From Drosophila miranda (taxonomy: Eukaryota; Arthropoda; Insecta; Diptera; Drosophilidae), in assembly GCF_003369915.1 (NCBI RefSeq), contig NC_046675.1, forward strand, positions 5,642,001-5,706,000: 64,000 nt of DNA, given 5' to 3'. The position numbers and the translations under genes are program-made. Below the pieces are notes generated by a model, which did no database searches, was not told the origin of the DNA, and worked only from the letters and a program-made list of their open reading frames with translations. Shown here in pieces: positions 48,168 to 58,669 of the stretch; positions within the stretch are counted from its first letter, which is position 1, and every line of letters begins with the position of its first letter.

Positions 48168-48675
48168 CACAAAGTCGCAAGCATCCATGTATGAGCGTTT
48201 AGACAGACAATCATGGCATGCCATGATTCCATGATTGGAAAGGCGCCAATATATTTGAAGTCAGATCTATCCTATATACTTATATATGCATCAGTAGAGA
48301 ATGCAATGCTGTGATATTTATTTATACTTTGCTCTAGGCAACTTTCTAGACATACAAGTAAGATATACAAGCACCACGCAAAACCAGAAGTCCACTCCTA
48401 AGATTTCCCCTCATGATCATCCTTTAGTTTAGGCATCTAATGGGGATCCAATACCCATATTCAATAGTTTTAACTTAGACGCATGAATCTCAGAAGGAAG
48501 AATTCTAAATCTCGACATAGGCTTTTCCTTTCATGCCAATGGTCATTAAAGTATCATTAAAACATCTTTTAGACAGTAATTTCATTTAGTTTTTGGCTCT
48601 TGTGAGGTCAAGTGCGTTTTTTTTCGAGAACAGTAACAAAATTCGTTGTTTGAACAGAAAATTTCTTTTGCAAAA

Positions 48676-49869
48676 ATGGAAAAATACGAGAAAACCAAGA
48701 AGGTGCAGGATGTCGCAGGCAACTGCTGCTGCAACTCAAAACCGAATTGGAATCCCCGTCAGATGTTCGACGAAATTGTGGAGGACATTGCAAAGAGCCT
48801 CGCACAGATATTGCTGATCTGTGGCATCAACACTACGAAGAGCTGCCAGGCCAAGTCCATTATCAGACTTGCCTTTAAGCACCACGAAAAGTTGAGGACA
48901 AAATGCAGCCCGAATGAGGCGGCAGAGCCGCGTCTCGATCGGGATGATATGCTGCAGGCTTTGAGCATCAGGTGCGGAATGCAAAGCGTGGAGGCCATGT
49001 TGTCGTATTCGATCATCAAGTGTGCATTTAAGGCCTTCTTTCACGGCAACCCACCGGTGTCGCCCAGTAGTCCGATTGTGGATGCCAAGGCCTTACACGA
49101 GCAGCAGCGGGCATGGATGAATGCCTCCAACGAGACGTCCAAGCTCTTCGAAAACTACCAGTCGGCCTTCTTTTGGGCGCACAAGTCCTACAAGGAGCAG
49201 ATTGATATAATCTACAGGGCGCTGTACAATCACATGAGTGTCCGCTGTAGCCCGAACGAGGGCCCACTGTGCTCCAAGCCGGTGGTGCCCAAGAAGCTCA
49301 CCCTCAAGGATGGCTGTCATCTGCGCTTGGCCAGTATTCTGTGTGGCCTTCAGGTGCCCCCCCAAATGAATACGGGCACTCTCGTAAACGTGCAGCTTCC
49401 ACGCCCCTTACGCAATGCAGAGGTTAAAGTGCCGCGCTGCGATCATTGCAACGGTCGGTTCCTCATCTGCGAGTGCAACATCGATCAGCTGACGGCCGAG
49501 CAGTGCCAGGACTCGTACAATGTGAAGTGGTATCGCCTGGAGGACGAGCAACCGCAGCCCAAGCCCCAGTGGCCTCTATGTGAAGAAGACATGGTACCAG
49601 AGGATAAAGACAGCAGAACTCAACACTGCTCCGTTAACTGCAGACACGACAGGAGCCGTGAGTCCATGAATGTGTACCCGAATGTCTTCGAAGGCGGTTC
49701 CTCGAGTGGGGGTTCCAACTACCAAAGCTGCACAGATCTTTCCGACAAAATGGTCGACAAACTGGAGGATTATCTCATTAAACTGTGGGCCGAAGATGCG
49801 GCCGAAAAGAAGGACTCCCAGACGTACATATGCGGTCAGGACCATTCGAGAGACAGGACCAGCTTGTAA
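48676..49869 (+). CDS. Unrecognised cysteine-rich protein with internal repeats
   Basis: One exon encodes 397 residues from the ATG at 48676. An upstream extension would need a TTG start, so it is not used. GC-rich third positions and length argue for a real gene. I do not recognise the family. Features: 26 or so cysteines, including NCCCN at 16-20. A unit of the form IIxxAxxxH ... (K/R)CSPNE recurs at about 62-81 and 178-195. A word (L/R/I)CG(I/M/L)(N/Q) recurs at about 48-51, 99-103 and 222-226. A Cys pair motif RCDHCNGRFLICEC lies near 254-267, and the tail is acidic and serine-rich. There is no signal peptide or membrane helix, so it is likely intracellular. It sits between desat2 and desat1. 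Lack of introns would fit a testis-type retrogene or an orphan gene. Confidence 0.75.
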   Translation: MEKYEKTKKVQDVAGNCCCNSKPNWNPRQMFDEIVEDIAKSLAQILLICGINTTKSCQAKSIIRLAFKHHEKLRTKCSPNEAAEPRLDRDDMLQALSIRCGMQSVEAMLSYSIIKCAFKAFFHGNPPVSPSSPIVDAKALHEQQRAWMNASNETSKLFENYQSAFFWAHKSYKEQIDIIYRALYNHMSVRCSPNEGPLCSKPVVPKKLTLKDGCHLRLASILCGLQVPPQMNTGTLVNVQLPRPLRNAEVKVPRCDHCNGRFLICECNIDQLTAEQCQDSYNVKWYRLEDEQPQPKPQWPLCEEDMVPEDKDSRTQHCSVNCRHDRSRESMNVYPNVFEGGSSSGGSNYQSCTDLSDKMVDKLEDYLIKLWAEDAAEKKDSQTYICGQDHSRDRTSL

Positions 49870-50491
49870 GCGATTGCAGATCGAGCTCCACTTTGTTTCT
49901 TCCTTTTTGTCTAATATTTCGTAAATACAAGGGATTCGGGTATGGCTCTCCCGTTTCGTAGAAACGAAAATTTGCATGTGTTTATTTCAGCCTTTTCCTG
50001 AAATGAATGTTAACCTATATTAAACGACCGTGCAAGAAGAAGTTATATGTGGGCTTGTATTATTAACTTATCACAGAAAACCTTGGGTCCTAATAAGCCT
50101 AAGACCTAGGCCAGACCTACAAATATCAACGGAAACGTTTCTCTTTGTACTATACGCAAAAGTTATTCGGTCTAATATAATCAAAAATTCTTGGCCCTTA
50201 AAGATAGTTTAACCTTGAAACATTGTTCGCAGTAAACTATAAGAGTATGCAGAAATAGTCCATCTGGTAAGACAGCTGGGTATTTACACACAAATTTGTA
50301 ATTCAATAAAAATGGCATTTAAATTATTAAGAATGGTTACCAAGGCCGTGTAGAACTCTCTAAAGGTGGGTGGTTCCGTGACACCACATTTATAATTAAA
50401 GATAAGTAAATTTAAATTGAAATAACAGTTATTTAACCTGGCCGTATATGACCGCGGTAAATATTGGTTGTAAAATATCGATGTATCCAGC

Positions 50492-50620
50492 ATGGATAAT
50501 CGATACATAGCAATGTCATCCACAGTTTATCTTCCATCTCCAACCACAACCATAAACCCAAAAATTGCAGAATTAAACAAAAAAGAAGTGAGGTTTACTT
50601 GGAAGTTATTGAAAGAACCC
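50492..50620 (+). CDS. Possible small first exon, uncertain
   Basis: An ATG at 50492 opens 43 codons (MDNRYIAMSSTVYLP...) that end exactly at a perfect donor GTAAGT at 50621. ATCGATAC just inside the frame and TATCGATG 20 bases upstream resemble DRE sites. No following exon with convincing coding content was found, and the frame also reads through the donor to a stop at 50731. It may be a small unknown gene or chance. Confidence 0.2.
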
Positions 50621-50957
50621 GTAAGTTTCAATTGCATTTATTGCCACAATATGCTCGTTTACAAACTCAAAGCAGTTGCTGCGATAAGCTTCAAAAGCCG
50701 TGACTGTGGCTGCAAACGCCGCACTGATTAGGAGGAACAGATTATCAAGTAATGGTCAATCGCATGTAATTAATAGTTCAATAATCTAAAGACGCAGTTT
50801 GGCGCACTTACTAAACAATGTAGGTGCATGCAAACCCGTAGTGACATCACATCTGAAGCTATGACGCAGAAAAGTTGGTACCTAGATTTACATACATATG
50901 TGTTCTTCTATGCTGTGTAGTGTTTTCAATTAACATGCATTGGGATAATAGCGCGCT

Positions 50958-50977
50958 GTGCACTAGTGCACGTGCAC
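50958..50977. promoter_or_regulatory. Overlapping perfect palindromes with E-box
   Basis: GTGCACTAGTGCAC (50958-50971) and GTGCACGTGCAC (50966-50977) are each perfect palindromes and overlap by six bases. The second contains the E-box CACGTG. Such symmetric sites often bind dimeric transcription factors. No protein can be named from sequence alone. Confidence 0.35.
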
Positions 50978-52069
50978 CTAATCTTTAAAGGCGCCTCTGC
51001 AGATTCCAAGCTAATATTTCTAATGCGTATTAACCCATACTTTATTGCTGTCTACGTTGAAAGATAAGCCTTGTCCTTGGATTTCGATGAATGGCCATAT
51101 TATGTATAATACGAGGAGACATAAAACAAGATTGTATATGTATGTACATAAATATTAAATATTCTTTGTTAGAAATTAACCGTAGTTTCGATGAAAACTA
51201 GGCACCATGACTCAGAACCTATGCATATTGTGCTGTAAATATCACTTCCTCGATGGTACATTTGATACCATTTCCCACACCTGTCGTGTCTAACTTATGC
51301 ATACATTCAATTTTCCAACCGATGTCGGCTGCAAAATGTATAGACAAATGGGTATACAATATCATCGTATGTGTATGAATATGCATTTAAAGTGAAACTA
51401 GCCGTATGGCCTTCGTATTTTCGTAAATATTCTCGTGCTACTTAACCTCAACTTCTGTGTTTGAAAGAAGCAATATGGAAATCAGTCTGGAATGGATCTA
51501 CTTTTTGAACACGCGTATGTAAAAACTAAGGCTTGAGCCGCAATACAATGCGAGGGATTGGAGTCACCAACTGGTTTTAGCCTGGTCAAAGTACAAGAAC
51601 CATAAAGTTATCTATCAGCAGAATATTATTAGGCTGGGCAACTGGATTCACGCTCTAACCCATTATCATTAACCCGGCACACAGAGCGAACAACATCGAT
51701 TATATTTGGTGAACATGGTCCTAACCTACTGTTGGTACAAAGTGCGAAGGCTAACCCCCTGGCAGGGCAGGTGCCTGGTGCTGGTCCATGTGAGTGGGTT
51801 TTAATTTTAGAAATTGCATTGTTAACAAACGTAGTGATTAAAATCTATTGCTCACTCTCCAAATAGATGCACAGAGGTTACCCAAACGATATCCGATTCA
51901 ATCGTTCACTTAGGAGTTGGATAATTGACGTCATTATATAGTGAATGTTTACAATTTCTCCCAAATTGTAAATACACTGCGATTGGGGAGCCTACGTGCA
52001 TGCCGCTAATCTAAAGAACATAGGCAATTGGCAATACTCTATTCCTCCCCGGCAATGAAATGCACACGA

Positions 52070-52329
52070 CGACATAAAAAGCTCTGACGTTGGCGATATC
52101 TCGCTCACTCGCTCGCATCTCAGCTGCTGTGCTGCTCACTTTCCTCTGCCGAATGTTTTCGTTTTTGCTCTAGCGCGAAAGTTTAGTCAGTTGAATTATA
52201 TTTTGTCTAGCGTGCGGACGTGCTGTGGATTCACACTCGGCCTGCTCCCACAACAAATACTTGTTTAAAACTGTGCGAAAAGAAAAGCGCGAGCTAAAGA
52301 AGTTAAAAGCTACTTGGTCAAGGAAACAG
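52070..52329 (+). promoter_or_regulatory. Probable promoter and 5' noncoding exon of desat1
   Basis: CATAAAAAG (52073-52081) is TATA-like, and TCAGTTG near 52187 matches the fly initiator. An exon of untranslated leader could end at 52329 before GTTGGT, to be joined to the coding exon beginning near 54992 (after TTTTACTTGAAG). D. melanogaster desat1 has several alternative promoters with noncoding first exons, so this is probably one of several. Confidence 0.45.
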
Positions 52330-54991
52330 GTTGGTGGTTAGCCGTGGACTATTCCAGATGTCATGTACATGTGTATGTCTGTGGCCAGTGACTTGTTGAG
52401 CCATTTCAACAGGATTTTTGTGTCTAGTGTTTACGTAAAAGCCCCAGGCGCCAGAAAAGCAAATCAAGAAATTACAACTATGCTCTACACTGTTCTACAT
52501 CTCATTTCCTCTGCGCATTTTATCTCCGATACTTGCTATATACAAATACTATGTACTCTATACCATACAATAGTTTGTATGTATGCGTAGTTCGTAGTTC
52601 GATCTCCCTCTGCGATATATTGTTGTTCCTCTTGTGCTTAGCGATTGCTCTTCAAACTCCAACTGGACGATCTTGGGGTCGAGTTTTTAAACAGCCACCA
52701 CTCTGTGGTTCGTCAAGGTTTCAGTTTAACGGTCAAAGTGTTTAGCGGAAGGTTAGAGTCGGTCTCTTATTTTTGTATTTTTCGGTTAGTTTTGAGTGCT
52801 CCCCCATTTAGACTTAAAAAAAGGGGATGGGTGGCGGGTTTACGTTGACTTCATTAATTCACTTGCTTTTACTATGTAATCGCTTTTCCTGGTAAGCTAA
52901 ACCGCTTGGTATTTTTTGTGCTTTTGTTTACTGAACTTTGACAATAATTAAACGGGCACTTAGCATTGCAAATTGGCGTTAAACCCGGACAACCAACTAA
53001 ATTCGTAATGGGAATTGCAAATTAAATGTACATACATATTGTTCGGCGAGAGTACAACAAAATGAAATAATTTCTCACTTCATTTACACTAGGTTCGCAT
53101 GTCTGACTAAACCAATTAAATGTTTTAAGTTCGATGAATATTTCTATGTACCCATGTCCACGGGTTGAAGCAAGCTCCAGTGACCGACCCAAGAAGCGTA
53201 GCACTGCATCACGCCTTTGCAACGTGATTCCGGGGTCTCTAGAAAACAAACTACATATGTACATACATATGTATGCATATACATAATTGTCCCTCTCTCT
53301 CTTTCTCTCTATCTCCAACTCGCGCTGGGCTGTACTTTCTTCTCTCCCACGCTACCCAATAAATGAGAATCGCATACAAACAGAGAGACAGACAACACGT
53401 CGACATATTTCAAGTTCAATGCGCGACTCACATTTTTTATTGGTGTTGGTCATTAGTGCGTTTGTTTGCCGGTTTTTGGTCAAATTGGCTCTCCCAGTGC
53501 CTACAAGAACGAACAGCTGTTTGTCATGCCACCTCTCTCTCTTTCCGTCTGGCTGTGAAAAAGCTTTCAGATGTGATCTGATTTACACTTACACACTTTT
53601 AAGCGCCTGCATGTACAGTTCGTAATTTTTCTTAGTATTTACCTCTATTATTTCTCTTTCTACCTTCTTTTCTGTCGTTCCTAAGCGTGCGTCTTTTCTG
53701 GCATGAGCATCGTATGATTCAAAAGCTTTTTCCTTGACACAGGTTCACGTGTTTAATTGGGTAATATTCCTATTGTTTTTGTTTGCAATTTTTTTTCAAC
53801 TGACGAAATCGGCAATAGACACATCATAATTATAATTCGTATGTGAGTAACATCTGACTGCGAGTAGATATGTATGCATTGAGCTAATAGCAACCATCAC
53901 CAGACACGTGTCCGTCCGGTCGTGCATACTGATTAGATTAGACCAATAATGCTGTTGGACTAGACATACATTATAAATGTTAGCCCTGACCTTAGTAGCT
54001 GTACAAAAGTATTAATAGGCAGATCGCTGAAATGGCCAAACAATTTTTAATCTAATCGTGTCCAGCGCGCAGAGCGCACACCTGCAAAAGCAACTTCTCA
54101 CCCCTGAAGACTTTTGAGCTTAAATGTGTGAGAGCGAGGACGAGAGCCAGAGCGAAAGCTTTTATACATTTGCCGCAAGAGTTCTTCGTGCGAATTTATA
54201 CAAATCGGTTTTAAAAGCGGCTCGTCCGTATCTGTGCAAAAATTCGTATAAATTTGTATAAGGTAAAACATGTCCCAGGGAACACAAATCGAAGCAATAA
54301 CAAGTGTTGAGGAAGTGGATTTTTGACTGACTATGTATACATACATACATATTTATGTACATATATTGCTATATAGTGCTCGTCCGATTCGCAATTCTTG
54401 CTAATTTTCTGTACGGTACTGGTACATGAGTGTGTGTGTGTTTTTGTGTGTGTGTGTATAACAAAGCATGCCCAAATTTATTGAGCCAGTAATTTTCCAC
54501 AAGCAATTCACAAAAGCCGCCTGCTTGCCCATAGCTGAAGCTCAGCTCAGTTTAGATTAAACGCTCTGCCAGGAAGTCGGTTCAATCACTTAACCTTGGG
54601 ACAAGGCAAAGGCAAAGGCAAGGTTCCCAGTGACCCATATGTACGCTTTCCCACACCAGTGTTTTCATTATTCACGCTTTGGAATCCTTTTGACTTTAGC
54701 AAGGATGTGCGCCACCTGTATTGATTTTTTTAAGCTTTGTTCTGCGACTAGTCTAGGCTAGCCAGCGTTTCAGCGAAACGTATTTGTCAAGACGACGAAC
54801 GCTAAACAACACGGCTGGCCTCAAGGTGTAAGCAATAGAGACAGGTCTGCAAATGGCAGCAATAAAAACTTGGAGTCGCTGCCTTCTGCCTCCACCCAAA
54901 GCGTGTCAAGTCCAAAAGCTAATTGCTTAACCCCTCCGAATGATGGTAACAAAACACTAATTAAATTGTTATTTTCTTGTTTTACTTGAAG
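52330..54991. other. First intron of desat1
   Basis: 2.7 kb of AT-rich intron that may hold other promoters. A GT-repeat lies at about 54428-54458. No coding or mobile sequence was recognised. Confidence 0.45.
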
Positions 54992-55002
54992 GTTGATGCA
55001 AT

Positions 55003-56587
55003 ATGCCGCCCAACGCCCATGCCGGTGCCCAGTCCATCACGGACTCGCTGATCGCCGCAGCTAATGCAGCCGCCGATTCCGATCAGAACCTCACAAAACT
55101 GCAGCAGGACTCCACGGGTGTGCTCTTCGAGTGCGATGTGGAGACCACCGATGGCGGACTCGTCAAGGACATTCTCCCGATGAAGAAGGCGGACAAGCGT
55201 AAAATGAAGCTCGTCTGGCGCAACATCATTGCCTTTGGATACTTGCATTTGGCTGCACTCTACGGCGCCTATCTGATGATCACCTCGGCAAAGTGGGAGA
55301 CAATCGGCTTAGGTAAGAGATCCCGTTATGGTCATCTTTCCAGCGCGTGCCGGACGCTTGAATATACCAAAGCTATCAGTGTTTGTGATCCATGCGAGTC
55401 CAGCACTGATAACCTTCGTTAAGTGGCACCTATGGACGACGACTAGGCAGAACACGCATAGACTGCTGATTAGTCGGACTTCAATGCAAATTCAGTCACC
55501 CTGCTATCCGTATTATATTTATGCATATTCTTGGGATGTGTTTACTTTTTAAATGATAGATTTACAACCATTTGTTGGTTTTTTAACGACTCAGACAATA
55601 ATTTAAATTTGTTTTGATACTTGCAGCTTACATCTTATATGCTGTGTCCGGATTGGGAATTACTGCTGGCGCCCATCGTCTCTGGGCCCATCGTTCATAC
55701 AAGGCAAAGTGGCCGCTGCGTTTAATTCTGGCCACCTTCAACACCATCGCCTTCCAGGATGCCGCCTATCACTGGGCGCGTGATCATCGTGTGCATCACA
55801 AGTACTCGGAGACGGATGCCGATCCCCACAATGCCACCCGTGGCTTCTTTTTCTCGCACATTGGATGGTTGCTGTGCAAGAAGCATCCCGAGGTGAAAGC
55901 CAAGGGTAAGGGTGTTGATCTATCTGATCTGCGCAAGGATTCCATATTGATGTTCCAGAAGAAGTAAGTGGACGCCATTCAGCCATTGATTGCGAAATCT
56001 AACCCTATCTCGATTTCAGATACTACATGATCCTGATGCCTTTGCTTTGCTTTATTCTGCCCACGATGATTCCCATGTACTTCTGGAACGAGACGTTTGT
56101 GAATGCGTGGTTTGTGGCCACCATGTTCCGTTGGTGTTTCATCCTGAACGTGACCTGGCTGGTAAACAGTGCTGCCCACAAGTTCGGTGGTCGTCCCTAT
56201 GACAAGTATGTATCTATATACTGATTAGACTGTTTGGTTTTGAACTAATGATCTTTTTCGTTATACAGAGAGATCAGCCCTTCTCAGAACATTTCCGTTG
56301 CTGTTCTTGCCTTCGGTGAGGGCTGGCATAACTATCATCATGTGTTCCCCTGGGATTACAAGACGGCCGAGTTTGGCAAATACTCTCTAAACTTCACCAC
56401 CGCCTTCATTGACTTCTTCGCCAAGATTGGCTGGGCCTACGACCTGAAGACCGTGTCCCCGGAGATCATCAAGAAGCGTGTGAAGCGCACTGGTGACGGC
56501 ACTCACGCCACTTGGGGTTGGGGCGACACCGATCAGCCAAAGGAGGAGATCGATGATGCGCTGATCATTCACAAGAAGAGCGAATAG
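55003..56587 (+). CDS. Desat1: Acyl-CoA delta-9 desaturase, desat1
   Basis: Exons 55003-55312, 55627-55963, 56020-56205 and 56269-56587 give 383 residues, the length of D. melanogaster Desat1. The enzyme makes palmitoleic and oleic acid at the ER membrane for lipids and is needed for pheromone hydrocarbons and for their perception. The histidine boxes HRLWAH, HRVHH and HNYHH are intact. KFGGRPYDK and FPWDYKTAE are family hallmarks. The N-terminal MPPNAHAGAQS and the C-terminal HKKSE match. Exon lengths 2-4 (337, 186 and 319) are identical to desat2. The first coding intron is 314 bases, much longer than in desat2, and carries a small hairpin (55370-55416). The 5' leader comes from a distant noncoding exon. 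Confidence 0.96.
55370..55416. repeat. Small hairpin 2 in the first coding intron of desat1
   Basis: TATCAGTG at 55374-55381 pairs with CACTGATA at 55404-55411, with an outer AAG/CTT continuing the stem after one mismatch. The sequence and size closely match hairpin 1 at 48125-48167, while the loops differ. Confidence 0.45.
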
Positions 56588-58669
56588 GCGAGCCAAAAAA
56601 CTAGCGAGCGAGCAATAGGATGCTGATCAGGGAGGGTTTAGCCGAAAATCAATCAAAACCAACACAATTTTCCATTTTGCAAATGTCCGAGAAACATTTC
56701 CTTAGCAGCATATAAAAACAAAAAGAAGCAAAAAACCATTTAATTAATTCTAAGATAAAACGTTGATGATAAATGTTTGTTGTTTATCGAAAACTCTATA
56801 CCGTCTGTGTTAATCCAGCTCTGGAAATGTTTTTTTCGCTCTGGAATTGCTTTTGAAGACAGACAGAAACTATCTTTAAATTTACAATTGCTTACATTTG
56901 ATTAAAAAAAACCTGTATATTGAGAGTTGTAATTCCATCGTACAATTGAGTCAAATTTGAGCTTTTCATTCGATATTATTTTGGAGTTCATAATGGAAAA
57001 GGAAAGTGGAGGAGATATTTTCAGTTAAAAACTAAAATTAATTAATACACATACACATTAAAAGTAAACTTTCTGTTTCAAAACGAGAAATACCTGCAAA
57101 CGAAAGATTTTAGTATTTAGAGTAAGCCAGAAACCATACCAGAGGAATAATCCATAAACTAATATAAATATAAATACATATACATATATTATATAATAAA
57201 CGATCGATGTTAGCACACGAAAAGAAATCTTCACGTACACATTTGATATTTCTTTAATGTTAACAAATAAAGTGGGAAAACGAATTTCTGTGTATTTGCC
57301 ACGGATGTTGCCTGGTAATTTCCGGCCAAAGATCTCAAGCGAGTGCTCAAGTGTTCCACCGGACTTCCCCAACCACTGGAAATCTTTGTGCAAGCTAATT
57401 TGGTTTTGATGAAATAAATTAAATTTGCGCGCGAATATAGTACTTAGTTATCGACAGCTTCGAGCATGTGAAGCTTTTGGAATTTATCTCTCTCTCTCAG
57501 ATTTTGTGACAAGAGAGGGTATAGAAATCTCATACGAAAATTGCAGCAGGGAGGTCTACCTTGTATTAATGTACCTTGCAAGCCAATACCGACAAGCACT
57601 TGGGAATACACTGGGAAAAAATATACAATTATTGAAATCTCAACGAAGTTTTGCAGTCTATGTTTTTTTTATAGATACTGAGGATTTGTATCAGTATCGA
57701 GATATATGTACAGGAATCTAATTTAATGAATGAATAGATACAAAAAATTCACTCTGAGAAAAAGTTGTTATCAATTATATTTAAGCCCAGCTTGGAATAG
57801 GTTATAAAAATGTCCATACTCCATAAATATGAAGTTGATATGTAGCAAATGTGTAGTTACCATGTAAAAAATTTACATATTGGTTGACTTTTTTTGTTTC
57901 ATCTTTTATAAACAATCCAATAAAAGGAGTCCTTAAAATTAGCCCAACGTTTAGAAAATTGAGTTATCAATCGGATGAAAATATAGTTTTTGTATTGGGA
58001 GTCCTAGCCAGCTAGTAATATTAAGCCGAATATCAAATTTGAGGAATTGCCAATCATGGACGAAGAACGATTAACCCATTGTCGACCAGTGACTGTTTAT
58101 ATACAACGACAAATATTATGAAACTTGAACTATTTAAGCGCAGTTCAGTTAAAAGATATCGTAGGGTTTTGTTTATAAGTAAAGAGTAACATTTACAAAA
58201 CGGTATTATTTTCCCAGGCTTAGTTCAAGTTGTGCGCTTGTTTAAATAGAAGGGGCTTCAGTGGGCTAAGCTCGTTCAATCGTGTGTCGTGATAGCTGCT
58301 ATCTGCTTTATTATTGCTTTCAACCGTCGTCGTGTAAACACTGCATTTAAATACTGTGGTGCGTGTGTTTTGGTTTGGGTTTTTGCGTGTTTTTGTTTCA
58401 TTTCCAATTGAAGCCATTCGCATTTAGTTGTTGTTTTAACAAGTGTTTAATATATACATATGCAGATGCTCAAAATTAATTACTGTGTACAAGCAAACTA
58501 ATCGTCAACCAGAACCGATCCGAACCGAATCTATACCCACGCCCCCTCGCGTTGAGCGCCATTGTCGTCGGTCGGAGGCTCTGACGTCGCCAATGTAAAT
58601 GCAGTACACAACGTTAAAGTAAAATAATTGCATTCCATTCGACAAAGAGCTCAGAGAAGAGGCAGCATA
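56588..58669. other. Spacer between desat1 and the transporter gene
   Basis: 2.1 kb of AT-rich sequence. It holds the long 3' flank of desat1, a partial copy of the dispersed repeat (57935-58055), and upstream sequence of the transporter with a CRE-like TGACGTC near 58582. No gene is supported. Confidence 0.5.
57935..58055 (+). repeat. Dispersed repeat copy D (partial)
   Basis: This matches the first half of copies A-C: TTAGCCCA, GAAAATTGA, ATCGGATGAAAATA, CCAGCTAGTAATATT and CCGAATATCAAA. It stops before the promoter-like second half. It is not next to a gene start. Confidence 0.6.

Larger units (their letters stand above)
46087..48675. other. Spacer after desat2 with relic coding sequence
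   Basis: 2.6 kb. A minus-strand, protein-like but broken stretch lies at 46430-46900 (separate entry). The rest is AT-rich, with a small hairpin at 48125-48167 and no supported gene until 48676. Confidence 0.45.
49870..52069. other. Spacer between the cysteine-rich gene and the desat1 promoter
   Basis: 2.2 kb, AT-rich. A possible small first exon begins at 50492 (separate entry) and overlapping palindromes occur at 50958-50977. TATCGAT-type words near 50476 and 50499 resemble DREs. Nothing else is supported. Confidence 0.45.

Noticed and set aside
48646-48675. Upstream start of the cysteine-rich gene at 48646
   Set aside because: The codon is TTG. The ATG at 48676 follows CAAAA, a good fly start context.
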